Shown: piece by piece, positions 6,235 through 12,784 of the stretch | Layout: each line of letters starts with the position of its first letter | Numbering within the stretch: position 1 is the stretch's first letter | NCBI GenBank assembly: GCA_023458215.1 | Contig: JAEXAJ010000077.1 | Location: 1-12,784, forward strand | Direction of reading: 5' to 3' | Length of the DNA stretch: 12,784 nt | From: Bacteroidota bacterium | Lineage (GTDB): Bacteria; Bacteroidota; Bacteroidia; Bacteroidales; Bacteroidaceae | Translations under genes and position numbers: made by a program | Notes under the pieces: model-generated | Told to the model about the DNA's origin: nothing | The model's input: only the letters and a program-made list of their open reading frames with translations | Databases searched by the model: none

Positions 6235-6927
6235 ATGAAATCAATCATTATCTTCATTTTAGGACTCTCAATTTTCTGCATACCCTTATCTGCACAACAA
6301 GTAAAGTTCGGCGTAGAAACGGGTATCAACTTGTCACACTATAAGAATACCAATAATGCACAGCAAAAAGGAGGCATAGGAGTAGGTTTTCAAGTTGGAG
6401 GAACAGTGGATTATCAATTCAAGCACCATTGGATGCTAATGTCCGGGCTCTCCTTCATGCAAACCAAAAGCAACATGGAGCTTTCTTGCTACGATTTAAC
6501 ATCCCATTTTCCCGACACAGAAATAAAGCTGAATCACCTGACCATACCTATAAAAATAGGTTATGATATACATGTCTGCAAATATTTCGATCTTATACCT
6601 TATATCGGGGTTTATGGTTCGTATGACTTCGGTGCAGGCAATTGCGATGTAACAACAAGACCCAACAACGTTGACGCCGCCAAGATAGATAAATGGAAAC
6701 CGATGGATGGTTACTCTTATACCATACCAATGGAAAAGCCATACGAGTATACAACAACGATAGAACCTTTCCGAAAATGGACGTATGGAGGTTTAGGCGG
6801 AGTGAAAGCTGTAATAGCCAATCACTACACAATCTCATTCCAATATTATGAAGCTATCAAAAAAGCACAGAAACAATGTAAATTACGCAACTACGGCTAT
6901 CAGATCAGCGTAGGATATCAATTCTAA
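6235..6927 (+). CDS. Small outer-membrane beta-barrel protein (porin-family / PorT-like fold)
   Basis: The 230-aa precursor has a signal peptide with likely cleavage after LSA (residue 20), before Gln21. The mature part opens with the strand pattern VKFGVETGINLSHY, typical of OMP_b-brl_2 proteins in Bacteroidetes. Amphipathic strands with Gly/aromatic residues follow, including VGGTVDYQF, HHWMLMSGLSF, FDLIPYIGVYGSYDFG and WTYGGLGGVKAVI. The last strand ends in GYQF with a C-terminal Phe, the usual outer-membrane assembly signal. At this length an 8- to 10-stranded barrel is expected. No promoter is seen in the 41-bp gap from the DUF3244-like gene, so the two probably share a transcript. The hairpin at 6981-7017 follows. 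Transported or bound substrate is unknown. Confidence 0.82.
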   Translation: MKSIIIFILGLSIFCIPLSAQQVKFGVETGINLSHYKNTNNAQQKGGIGVGFQVGGTVDYQFKHHWMLMSGLSFMQTKSNMELSCYDLTSHFPDTEIKLNHLTIPIKIGYDIHVCKYFDLIPYIGVYGSYDFGAGNCDVTTRPNNVDAAKIDKWKPMDGYSYTIPMEKPYEYTTTIEPFRKWTYGGLGGVKAVIANHYTISFQYYEAIKKAQKQCKLRNYGYQISVGYQF

Positions 6928-6980
6928 AAGCAAAAACTAAACCTTCCTATAGGCGCATTAAGAAAATGTCCCTTTATCAA

Positions 6981-7017
6981 AAGTTTGCCTACCATTTGTT
7001 TGATGGTAGGCAAGCTT
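6981..7017. terminator. Bidirectional hairpin between convergent genes
   Basis: A 15-bp stem (6981-6995 with 7003-7017, one G-U or mismatch position) has a 7-nt loop. The core is TTGCCTACCAT / ATGGTAGGCAA. It lies 53 bases after the beta-barrel stop (+) and 20 bases after the mgsA stop (-). T-tracts on both sides are weak, so termination is inferred mainly from the stem and the convergent placement. Confidence 0.7.
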
Positions 7018-7037
7018 ATTCATTAGTAAACACAAGT

Positions 7038-7556
7038 TTATTTCTTCCGTTTTCGCTTCTTCTCCGATTCTACCGCTTCGGCTACCACCTGCTTATTGGC
7101 AAAGCGCTTGGTATAAGTAGTATAGTCCGGAACCGTACGCTCGTAAGTAGGGTCGACGAACAACGGACTGGAAATGATATGGTCGGCAGTACTACGGTTA
7201 CAGCAGAAAACAATGTTTTCTACTCCGGCAAGGCGGGTCAGGGCTTTTACGTCCGTATCGTGAGGCTGGAGTGTCATCGGATCGGTAAAGAAGAAAAGAT
7301 AATCGATCTCTCCGTCTACTATACGCGAACCCATCTGTTGGTCACCACCCAATGGACCGGATTTAAGGATGGTGAAGTCCCACTCTACATCGGGATGCTT
7401 TTCTTTAAGAGCCTCAAGGATAAGAGTACCCGTTGTACCTGTACAATAAAATTTGTGCCCCATCAATAGTTCTGAGTTCCAAAGCGCCCATTCTATGAGG
7501 TCTTTCTTCATGGCGTCGTGTGCCACTAATCCAATTTTTCTAACTAATTTTCCCAT
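7038..7556 (-). CDS. mgsA: Methylglyoxal synthase
   Basis: Cytoplasmic enzyme that converts dihydroxyacetone phosphate to methylglyoxal and phosphate, a bypass used when sugar phosphates build up. The 172-aa protein carries the family signatures: the N-terminal LVAHD with His13/Asp14 and Lys18, the phosphate-binding TGTTG (39-43), SGPLGGDQQ with catalytic Asp72 (E. coli Asp71), and PHDTDVKAL with His99 and Asp102 (E. coli His98/Asp101). It is about 20 residues longer than E. coli MgsA. The extra residues include a longer loop near 51-60 (KEKHPDVEWD) and a basic C-terminal tail ending KKRKRKK. It is the last gene of the minus-strand operon, 47 bp after the glycosyltransferase. That gap has an imperfect palindrome (7564-7577, TACC...GGTA) but no clear -7 element. 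Confidence 0.95.
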   Translation of the reverse strand: MGKLVRKIGLVAHDAMKKDLIEWALWNSELLMGHKFYCTGTTGTLILEALKEKHPDVEWDFTILKSGPLGGDQQMGSRIVDGEIDYLFFFTDPMTLQPHDTDVKALTRLAGVENIVFCCNRSTADHIISSPLFVDPTYERTVPDYTTYTKRFANKQVVAEAVESEKKRKRKK

Positions 7557-7603
7557 AAGTAAATACCTTTAACGGTAAAACAATCTGAAACAGGTAAGAG
7601 TTC

Positions 7604-8620
7604 TTATAATTGTGAAAAGAACTTCTTGCCATGCAAATAAAACTGTGCCAAGATACTGCTTTTTGTCCGTTCGGGTATCACGGTAAGACATGTTTTTTTA
7701 AGATTCTCTTCACGGGATGCAGCGAAGGAAGGTCGAAGAGATACGTACGAACGACGTGCGCGAAGCACAGCTAAAGCATTAGATATCTGACCTTTCAAGA
7801 CGAAACTTAGAGCCGCTGTGTAGTCGAGTATAGCACGCATACGCATAACCGGCACTAATTCTTCTTGCGGCAAATTCTTGTAAAGCATTACAAGGTTATT
7901 TCGGAAATTAAGAAATGTCTTATGCGGGTTTTCCTTTTTCAAGGTGGCTCCACCTACATGGAAAACTACACTTTGAGGCACACATACCAACTGCCGCCCA
8001 CGGGAACGAAGTCGCCAACACAAATCTATCTCTTCCATGTGGGCAAAGAAGCGGCCATCGAGTCCGCCGGCTTCCCAATAATCTTTCAGACGAATGAACA
8101 AGGCGGCGCCTGTAGCCCAAAAGATGGGTATAACTGTATCATATTGGCCGCTGTCAGCCTCCACTACCCCAAAAATGCGTCCGCGGCAGAAGGGATATCC
8201 GTAACAGTCGATGAATCCGCCGGCTGCTCCTGCATATTCAAACTGCTCTTTTTGCCGCCAGCTACGTATCTTCGGTTGGCAGGCTGCTACTTCCGGATGA
8301 GCATCCATAAAGGCAACAAGTGGAGCAAGCCAGTGTTCGGTCACTTCCACATCGGAGTTCAGCAACACAACATATTCGGCATCGACCTGTTTCAATGCCA
8401 GGTTGTATCCGTCGGCAAAGCCATTGTTATCCTTCAATATAATAAGGCGCACGGTTGGAAATTCACGCCGAAGCATCTCCACCGAAGCATCCGTAGAACC
8501 ATTATCGGCTACATATACTACACCGCCATCCGCCTCCGAGAAGCGCACGACAGAAGGCAGGAAGGAACGAAGCATCTCGCATCCGTTCCAGTTCAGTATG
8601 ACAACTGCTATCTTATCCAT
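7604..8620 (-). CDS. Family 2 glycosyltransferase, rhamnosyltransferase-like
   Basis: Predicted inverting nucleotide-sugar glycosyltransferase with a GT-A fold, probably acting at the cytoplasmic face of the inner membrane on a cell-surface glycan. The 338-aa protein starts with VVILNWNG, then DNGSTD (39-44), the metal-binding DXD variant NSDVEV (88-93), and an acceptor-side acidic motif EEIDLCWR (196-203), as in WbbL/RfbF-type enzymes. The C-terminal 90 residues are less conserved and partly hydrophobic. No signal peptide is present. ATG 8620 is preferred over an in-frame ATG at 8638, because at 8620 the start overlaps the acyltransferase stop as ATGGATAA, the usual sign of translational coupling. 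Its neighbour modifies lipid A, so an LPS/LOS role is plausible, but donor and acceptor cannot be read from sequence. Confidence 0.88.
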   Translation of the reverse strand: MDKIAVVILNWNGCEMLRSFLPSVVRFSEADGGVVYVADNGSTDASVEMLRREFPTVRLIILKDNNGFADGYNLALKQVDAEYVVLLNSDVEVTEHWLAPLVAFMDAHPEVAACQPKIRSWRQKEQFEYAGAAGGFIDCYGYPFCRGRIFGVVEADSGQYDTVIPIFWATGAALFIRLKDYWEAGGLDGRFFAHMEEIDLCWRLRSRGRQLVCVPQSVVFHVGGATLKKENPHKTFLNFRNNLVMLYKNLPQEELVPVMRMRAILDYTAALSFVLKGQISNALAVLRARRSYVSLRPSFAASREENLKKTCLTVIPERTKSSILAQFYLHGKKFFSQL

Positions 8621-9512
8621 GTCGCACCGTATTTTCACGTTTTAGTTTCCAACGTTTATGAGACCAAAACCAGTAAGCGGGTTCACGACGAATGGTTTGC
8701 TCGAGACGACGGACAAAGAGTTCGGTAATCTCGCCGTCGGGCGTTTGCTTGGGTGTCTCGGTCAGTAGTTCGAAGCAGGCTTTGCAATGTCCCCTAGCCG
8801 TTCTTTGCAGCTCGCAATAGAACACGGGGAAGTTCATCAGCTTGGCTATTCGTTCGGCACCATCCATAAACACGGTATCCTGGTGGAGGAAAGTAGTCCA
8901 ATGGTGGGCTTCACTGATATTGGGAGATTGATCGGTTATCAATCCTACAACCATGTGCTTGCCCTCACGACGCAGCTTGATTACTTCGCGGGCGGTGGAA
9001 TGCTTCGGCACATTGTAGCCACCAAAGCGCGCACGGATGAGTTTGAACATCTCGTTCAGATATACGTTGCGCAAGGGTTTGTAAACTTGCACCGGCACAT
9101 CTTCGGGACGCATGATACTTCCCATCCCTATCAGCCATTCGAAGTTGGCATAATGGGGTATCAGTACCACAATCCCCCCATGTTTCTCGGTCATTGCAAG
9201 ATATTCTTCGGTATTTCCATATTCCATACGACTGCAAAGTTCCTCGAAAGACATTCGCAGCATCTTGACCTCCTCGAGCATATAATCGCAGATATAATGA
9301 TAGAATTTTCGTTCTATCTCGCGCAATTCCGCCTCTGTCTTTTCCGGGAAAGAACGATGAAGATTACGGCGTACTATCCGCTTCCGGTAGTGTACCACAT
9401 GACGCATCAGGAAATACAAACCATCAGAAAGGATATACAGTACCCTGAAAGGCAGCAAGGCCAAAAGCCACATGCCCGTATAGGTTAACCAATAGATAAT
9501 CTTCGATTTCAT
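8613..9512 (-). CDS. lpxL: LpxL/HtrB-type lipid A late acyltransferase (lysophospholipid acyltransferase family)
   Basis: Inner-membrane enzyme of the LpxL/HtrB/MsbB family that adds a secondary acyl chain to lipid A. The 299-aa protein begins with a hydrophobic anchor (about 5-37). It carries the catalytic HX4E motif (PHYANFE, His120 and Glu125), a substrate-site segment VYKPLRN (143-149), the family motif DQSP (194-197), and WSHKRWK (283-289), the equivalent of the conserved C-terminal W-x-H-(K/R)-R-(W/F) signature. The length matches LpxL (about 300 aa). The start lies 20 bp after the mtaB stop, and the last 8 bases overlap the glycosyltransferase start, so all are probably co-transcribed. 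The symbol is assigned by family. A related aminolipid or ornithine-lipid acyltransferase role cannot be excluded. Confidence 0.85.
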   Translation of the reverse strand: MKSKIIYWLTYTGMWLLALLPFRVLYILSDGLYFLMRHVVHYRKRIVRRNLHRSFPEKTEAELREIERKFYHYICDYMLEEVKMLRMSFEELCSRMEYGNTEEYLAMTEKHGGIVVLIPHYANFEWLIGMGSIMRPEDVPVQVYKPLRNVYLNEMFKLIRARFGGYNVPKHSTAREVIKLRREGKHMVVGLITDQSPNISEAHHWTTFLHQDTVFMDGAERIAKLMNFPVFYCELQRTARGHCKACFELLTETPKQTPDGEITELFVRRLEQTIRREPAYWFWSHKRWKLKRENTVRHG

Positions 9513-9532
9513 TCTTTGCTAATCACATATTA

Positions 9533-10852
9533 TTAATCAATTACCACCCCCAGCAATGCAGAACCGTCTTCGTTGAAATCACCCAGACGAACTGCGACCA
9601 CTTGATTATCCAAAGCATCGTCATGCGGTACTTCCACACGAATGTAATTGGAAGTAAAGCCGTGCATAGGTGTCCCCGGTTTAGACCGCTCCAGCAAAAC
9701 GGGCATGGTTTGGCCGATATGCCGTGAATAGAAAGCCCGTGTTTTTTCTTCCGAAAGCTCCAACAAGCGTTGGCTCCGAAGGTGTTTCTCGGCGGGAGTC
9801 ACCACGTGGTCTATTTTCAAAGCTTGTGTGCCGGGGCGTTCGGAGTAACTGAACACATGGAGTTGCGTGATGTCCAGGCTCTTTATAAATTGGTATGCCT
9901 GTTCAAAATACTCTTCCGTCTCACCACGGGTACCGACTATCACATCTACGCCAATGAAAGAGTCGGGCATTACTTCTTTTATCTTCTTAATCTTCGATGC
10001 AAACAGAGCCGTATCATATCGGCGGCGCATCAACTTCAAGACATCATCACTACCCGATTGCAACGGAATATGGAAGTGAGGCATGAAACGGCGTGAACGG
10101 GATACGTATTCTATAATTTCATCCGTCAGCAGATTAGGTTCTATGGAAGAGATACGGTAACGTTCGATACCTTCCACTTCATCCAGCGCCTTCACCAGGT
10201 CGAAGAAAGTTTCTCCGGTAGTTTTGCCGAAGTCACCGATATTCACTCCGGTCAGCACAATCTCTTTTCCACCTTCGGCGGCTGCCTGGCGAGCTTGTTC
10301 GACCATGGAAGCAATGTCACCGTTGCGGCTACGGCCACGCGCAAAAGGTATGGTACAATAGGAACAATAGTAATCGCAGCCATCCTGCACTTTCAGGAAG
10401 AAGCGGGTACGGTCTCCCCGCGAACAGGAAGGAGCAAACGAATGGATATCTTTTAAAGCCGAGGTATAAGCCTCTCCCACTTCATGCTTTTGCAGATTGC
10501 CTAGGTACTGAAGCAAATCTTTCTTCTGCTCCGCACCCAATACTACATCAACGCCTTCTATCTCGGCAACTGCTTCCGGTTTGAGTTGGGCGTAGCAACC
10601 GGTCACTACCACAAAAGCTCCGGGATGCTGTTTCACCAGTTTATGGATAGCCTGGCGGCATTTCTTGTCTGCAACCTCCGTCACCGAACAAGTATTCACC
10701 ACACAAATATCCGCTTTCTCTCCTTTACGCGCCGTACGTACGCCCGCTTCCCGCAAAATCTTACCTATGGTGGAGGTCTCCGAGAAGTTCAGTTTGCACC
10801 CCAACGTATAGTAAACCGCTGTCTTATCTTGAAATATATTGGTATCTATCAT
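9533..10852 (-). CDS. mtaB: tRNA (N6-threonylcarbamoyladenosine(37)-C2)-methylthiotransferase
   Basis: Radical SAM enzyme that inserts a methylthio group at C2 of t6A37 in ANN-decoding tRNAs, giving ms2t6A. The 439-aa protein has the UPF0004 N-terminal domain with its three cluster cysteines: Cys19 in GCKLNFSE, Cys55 in NTCSVT and Cys86 in TGCYAQ. The radical SAM motif CxxxCxxC follows (Cys159, Cys163, Cys166, in DGCDYYCSYC). A C-terminal TRAM-like RNA-binding domain covers about 375-439. The short GCKLNFSE start and overall length fit MtaB better than MiaB or RimO. It is the first gene of the minus-strand operon with lpxL, a GT2 and mgsA, and shares a divergent promoter region with the acyl-CoA ligase gene. 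The start ATG (10852-10850) lies about 20 nt after the predicted transcription start. Confidence 0.95.
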   Translation of the reverse strand: MIDTNIFQDKTAVYYTLGCKLNFSETSTIGKILREAGVRTARKGEKADICVVNTCSVTEVADKKCRQAIHKLVKQHPGAFVVVTGCYAQLKPEAVAEIEGVDVVLGAEQKKDLLQYLGNLQKHEVGEAYTSALKDIHSFAPSCSRGDRTRFFLKVQDGCDYYCSYCTIPFARGRSRNGDIASMVEQARQAAAEGGKEIVLTGVNIGDFGKTTGETFFDLVKALDEVEGIERYRISSIEPNLLTDEIIEYVSRSRRFMPHFHIPLQSGSDDVLKLMRRRYDTALFASKIKKIKEVMPDSFIGVDVIVGTRGETEEYFEQAYQFIKSLDITQLHVFSYSERPGTQALKIDHVVTPAEKHLRSQRLLELSEEKTRAFYSRHIGQTMPVLLERSKPGTPMHGFTSNYIRVEVPHDDALDNQVVAVRLGDFNEDGSALLGVVID

Positions 10853-10877
10853 GAGTTTATAAACACATTTTTACGGC

Positions 10878-10886
10878 GCAAAGTTA
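10878..10886 (-). promoter_or_regulatory. mtaB operon promoter -7 element
   Basis: On the minus strand this reads TAACTTTGC, an exact -7 consensus match. The predicted start near 10872 leaves a leader of about 20 nt before the mtaB ATG. No good -33 TTG is present. The -33 position (about 10907-10910) falls on the -7 element of the oppositely directed promoter. Confidence 0.65.
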
Positions 10887-10907
10887 CGCATATTATTAGA
10901 ATTTTCC

Positions 10908-10916
10908 TACTTTTGC
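10908..10916 (+). promoter_or_regulatory. Acyl-CoA ligase promoter -7 element
   Basis: TACTTTTGC matches the -7 consensus exactly. The -33 position (about 10883-10887, GTTA) is weak and overlaps the mtaB -7 element. The predicted start is near 10922-10924, about 15 nt before the ATG at 10939. Confidence 0.65.
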
Positions 10917-10938
10917 ACAAATCATCAAAAAACGTGCA

Positions 10939-12612
10939 ATGATACAAGAGAATTTCATCAAACTATATGAGAATAGTTTCCGCGAAAACTGGGACCTCCC
11001 TTGTTACACAGATTATGAAGATAACGAGAGTTATACATACGGGGAGGTAGCCAAAGAGATTGCAAAATTGCATCTTCTGTTCAAATATTGCAGCCTGCGC
11101 CGGGGCGATAAGATAGCGATTATCGGCAAAAACAACGCCCGTTGGTGCATCGCTTATATGGCTACGGTTACCTATGGTGCCATTGTAGTTCCTATCTTGC
11201 AGGATTTCAACCCCAACGACGTTCACCATATTGTAAACCACTCCGAATCGGTGTTCCTTTTCACCAGCGATGCCATTTGGGAACACTTGGAAGAAGAACG
11301 GCTGACCGGCTTACGCGGCGTTTTTTCATTAAGCGATTTCCGATGCCTATACCAACGTGACGGAGAGACTATTCAACGATTCATTACCCGATGGGATCGG
11401 GAAATGGCGACACTTTACCCTAAAGGTTTCCAAAAAGGAAACGTGGTCTATACCGATCTTTCCAACGATAAGGTTATGTTGCTGAATTATACTTCGGGGA
11501 CAACCGGATTTAGCAAAGGCGTCATGCTGACGGGTAATAACCTGGCAGGGAATGTCACCTTCGGCATCCGTACCGAATTATTAAGGAAAGGAGACAAAGT
11601 GCTTTCCTTCCTGCCTCTGGCACATGCCTACGGTTGTGCATTCGATTTTCTGACCGCCACCGCTGTAGGTACCCATGTCACCCTATTAGGCAAAGTGCCT
11701 TCTCCAAAGATTCTGATGAAGGCTTTCGAAGAAGTAAAGCCTAACCTAATTATTACCGTTCCACTTGTTATCGAAAAGATATATAAGAATGTAATCCAAC
11801 CTATTATTAATAAGAAGTCCATGAAATGGGCACTCAGTATCCCTTTGCTGGACGGACAAATTTATGGCCAGATACGCAAAAAGTTGATTGATGCCCTGGG
11901 AGGACGTTTCAAAGAGGTTATTATTGGCGGTGCGGCAATAAACCCGGAAGTGGAAGAATTCTTCTATCGCATTAAATTTCCCTTCACCATTGGTTATGGC
12001 ATGACCGAATGCGCCCCGCTCATCAGTTATGCTCCCTGGAATGAATTCGTACCGACTTCTTCGGGACGCGTGCTCGATATTATGGAAGCCCGCATCTATA
12101 AAGAAAACCCCGAAGATAAACTTGGCGAAATACAAGTACGTGGTGAAAATGTGATGGCAGGTTACTACAAAAATCCCGAAGCTACCAAAGAAGTTTTTAC
12201 CGAAGACGGATGGCTGCGTACCGGCGACTTGGGCACACTGGACGAGAACAATAATCTCTTTATTCGTGGACGTAGTAAAACCATGATTCTCAGTTCCAGC
12301 GGACAGAATATCTTCCCCGAAGAAATAGAAGCCCGACTTAACAACATGCCTTTCGTGCTGGAGAGTCTGGTAATTGAGCGTAATAAGAAATTAGTAGCAT
12401 TGGTCTATGCCGATTATGAAGCCTTGGACTCCTTAGGACTGAATCAACCGGACAACTTAAAAACCATTATGGACGAGAATCTCAAGAACCTGAACAATAG
12501 TGTGGCTGCCTATGAGAAAGTAAGTCAAATCCAACTTTATCCTACTGAGTTTGAGAAAACCCCGAAAAGAAGTATAAAGAGGTATTTATACAATAGCATC
12601 GCTGAAGACTAA
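10939..12612 (+). CDS. Long-chain fatty acid-CoA ligase (AMP-binding, ANL superfamily)
   Basis: Activates fatty acids with ATP and CoA through an acyl-adenylate, a FadD/LACS-type reaction in the cytoplasm or at the inner membrane. The 557-aa protein has the adenylation motifs in order: the P-loop-like YTSGTTGFSKGV (184-195), YGMTE (353-357), TGD (428-430) that contacts the ribose, RGRSK with Arg445, the hinge region through GQNIFPEEIEA (455-465), and the C-terminal catalytic lysine in KRSIKRYL (Lys547). Length and motifs fit bacterial long-chain acyl-CoA synthetases. No carrier-protein or other fused domain is present. It is transcribed divergently from the mtaB operon and appears monocistronic. 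No strong terminator follows. Substrate chain length cannot be deduced. In Bacteroidales such enzymes more likely recycle or incorporate fatty acids than feed beta-oxidation, which is an inference. Confidence 0.93.
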   Translation: MIQENFIKLYENSFRENWDLPCYTDYEDNESYTYGEVAKEIAKLHLLFKYCSLRRGDKIAIIGKNNARWCIAYMATVTYGAIVVPILQDFNPNDVHHIVNHSESVFLFTSDAIWEHLEEERLTGLRGVFSLSDFRCLYQRDGETIQRFITRWDREMATLYPKGFQKGNVVYTDLSNDKVMLLNYTSGTTGFSKGVMLTGNNLAGNVTFGIRTELLRKGDKVLSFLPLAHAYGCAFDFLTATAVGTHVTLLGKVPSPKILMKAFEEVKPNLIITVPLVIEKIYKNVIQPIINKKSMKWALSIPLLDGQIYGQIRKKLIDALGGRFKEVIIGGAAINPEVEEFFYRIKFPFTIGYGMTECAPLISYAPWNEFVPTSSGRVLDIMEARIYKENPEDKLGEIQVRGENVMAGYYKNPEATKEVFTEDGWLRTGDLGTLDENNNLFIRGRSKTMILSSSGQNIFPEEIEARLNNMPFVLESLVIERNKKLVALVYADYEALDSLGLNQPDNLKTIMDENLKNLNNSVAAYEKVSQIQLYPTEFEKTPKRSIKRYLYNSIAED

Positions 12613-12653
12613 CATGTTGTAAAACATATAAATAAGTATCAAAAGCACCTATC

Positions 12654-12689
12654 CTCGAAAAAAAATATAAAAAAAGTTGGGTTTTCGAG
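12654..12689. repeat. Inverted repeat CTCGAAAA / TTTTCGAG upstream of the last promoter
   Basis: Perfect 8-bp arms lie at 12654-12661 and 12682-12689, separated by 20 A-rich bases. The right arm ends 22 bp before the -7 element, so it touches the -33 region. It has no T-tract after it, which makes an operator-like role or a weak ligase-gene terminator the two options. Confidence 0.5.
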
Positions 12690-12711
12690 AACAACATATT
12701 GAAAAAGTACA

Positions 12712-12720
12712 TACCTTTGC
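12712..12720 (+). promoter_or_regulatory. Promoter -7 element for the truncated last gene
   Basis: TACCTTTGC is an exact -7 consensus match. No TTG is seen 19-21 bp upstream. The expected start near 12727 gives a leader of about 45 nt to the ATG at 12771, longer than for other genes in this window. Confidence 0.65.
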
Positions 12721-12770
12721 ATCGTTTTAATAAAGCAATTGATTGTATTACGTTTTAAAAAGTAAAGAAA

Positions 12771-12784
12771 ATGAAAAAATTAGT
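12771..12784 (+). CDS. 5' end of a gene cut by the window (MKKL...)
   Basis: Only four complete codons and two bases are present: ATG AAA AAA TTA GT. An A-rich AAAGTAAAGAAA lies immediately upstream, the usual Bacteroidales initiation context, and an exact -7 element lies 51 bases before the ATG. A start of M-K-K-L followed by Val is common for signal peptides, but nothing can be said about function. Confidence 0.6.

Noticed and set aside
6966..7469. A 167-codon plus-strand frame covering the convergent hairpin and mgsA
   Set aside because: It passes through the terminator stem and is antisense to mgsA, whose active-site residues are all present.
7865..8728. A 287-codon open frame on the plus strand across the GT2 and the end of lpxL
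   Set aside because: It is antisense to two genes with clear family motifs, crosses their junction, and has no recognisable domain or promoter.
8787..9488. A 233-codon open frame on the plus strand inside lpxL
   Set aside because: It is a shadow of the acyltransferase gene, which has the HX4E motif and the expected length.

Overview
The window looks like a chromosomal segment from a gut-type Bacteroides or close relative (order Bacteroidales). Three things point there. Promoters carry the Bacteroidales -7 signature TAnnTTTGC, usually without an E. coli-like -35 box or a strong Shine-Dalgarno. The protein set is typical of the group: a two-CBM20 GH77 amylomaltase, MtaB, a TPR/transmembrane/HTH regulator, a DUF3244-like protein and a small outer-membrane beta-barrel. 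Coding GC is moderate, about 47-48% on sampled lines of the flanking genes. The species cannot be fixed from sequence alone.

Layout: (1) 1-2817, malQ on +, a DPE2-like 4-alpha-glucanotransferase ending at a strong 13-bp-stem terminator. (2) 2822-3249, folB on +, with a near-perfect -33/-7 promoter. (3) 3250-4001, a 750-bp non-coding stretch holding three separate repeat systems: a GTGCTGGCAA cluster with a 13-bp hairpin, an array of alternating GTTTCA/TGAAAC half-sites at exact 11-bp steps, and three copies of a 16-bp TCGAACTnACGTTAA element, the last of which covers the -33 position of the next promoter. (4) 4002-6927, an AT-rich three-gene block on +: a lipoprotein with periplasmic TPRs, one membrane helix, a coiled coil and a C-terminal HTH; a small secreted DUF3244-like protein; and an outer-membrane beta-barrel. 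(5) 6981-7017, a hairpin shared by convergent genes. (6) 7038-10852, a minus-strand operon, mtaB > lpxL-type acyltransferase > GT2 glycosyltransferase > mgsA, with very tight spacing. (7) 10853-10938, a compact divergent promoter region. (8) 10939-12612, a long-chain fatty acid-CoA ligase on +. (9) 12613-12784, a promoter and the first codons of another gene (MKKL...), cut by the window end.

Most of the window is core metabolism and envelope biogenesis: maltodextrin processing, folate synthesis, tRNA ct6A/ms2t6A37 modification, lipid A acylation, glycan transfer, the methylglyoxal bypass and fatty acid activation. The accessory-looking part is 3250-6927. My reading is that the membrane regulator is a one-component envelope sensor that may control itself and the neighbouring secreted and outer-membrane genes through the repeats upstream. 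That is inference. The sequence itself shows the protein architecture, the repeats, their position over the promoter and the lower GC of the block. I see no transposase, integrase, tRNA, rRNA or CRISPR array.
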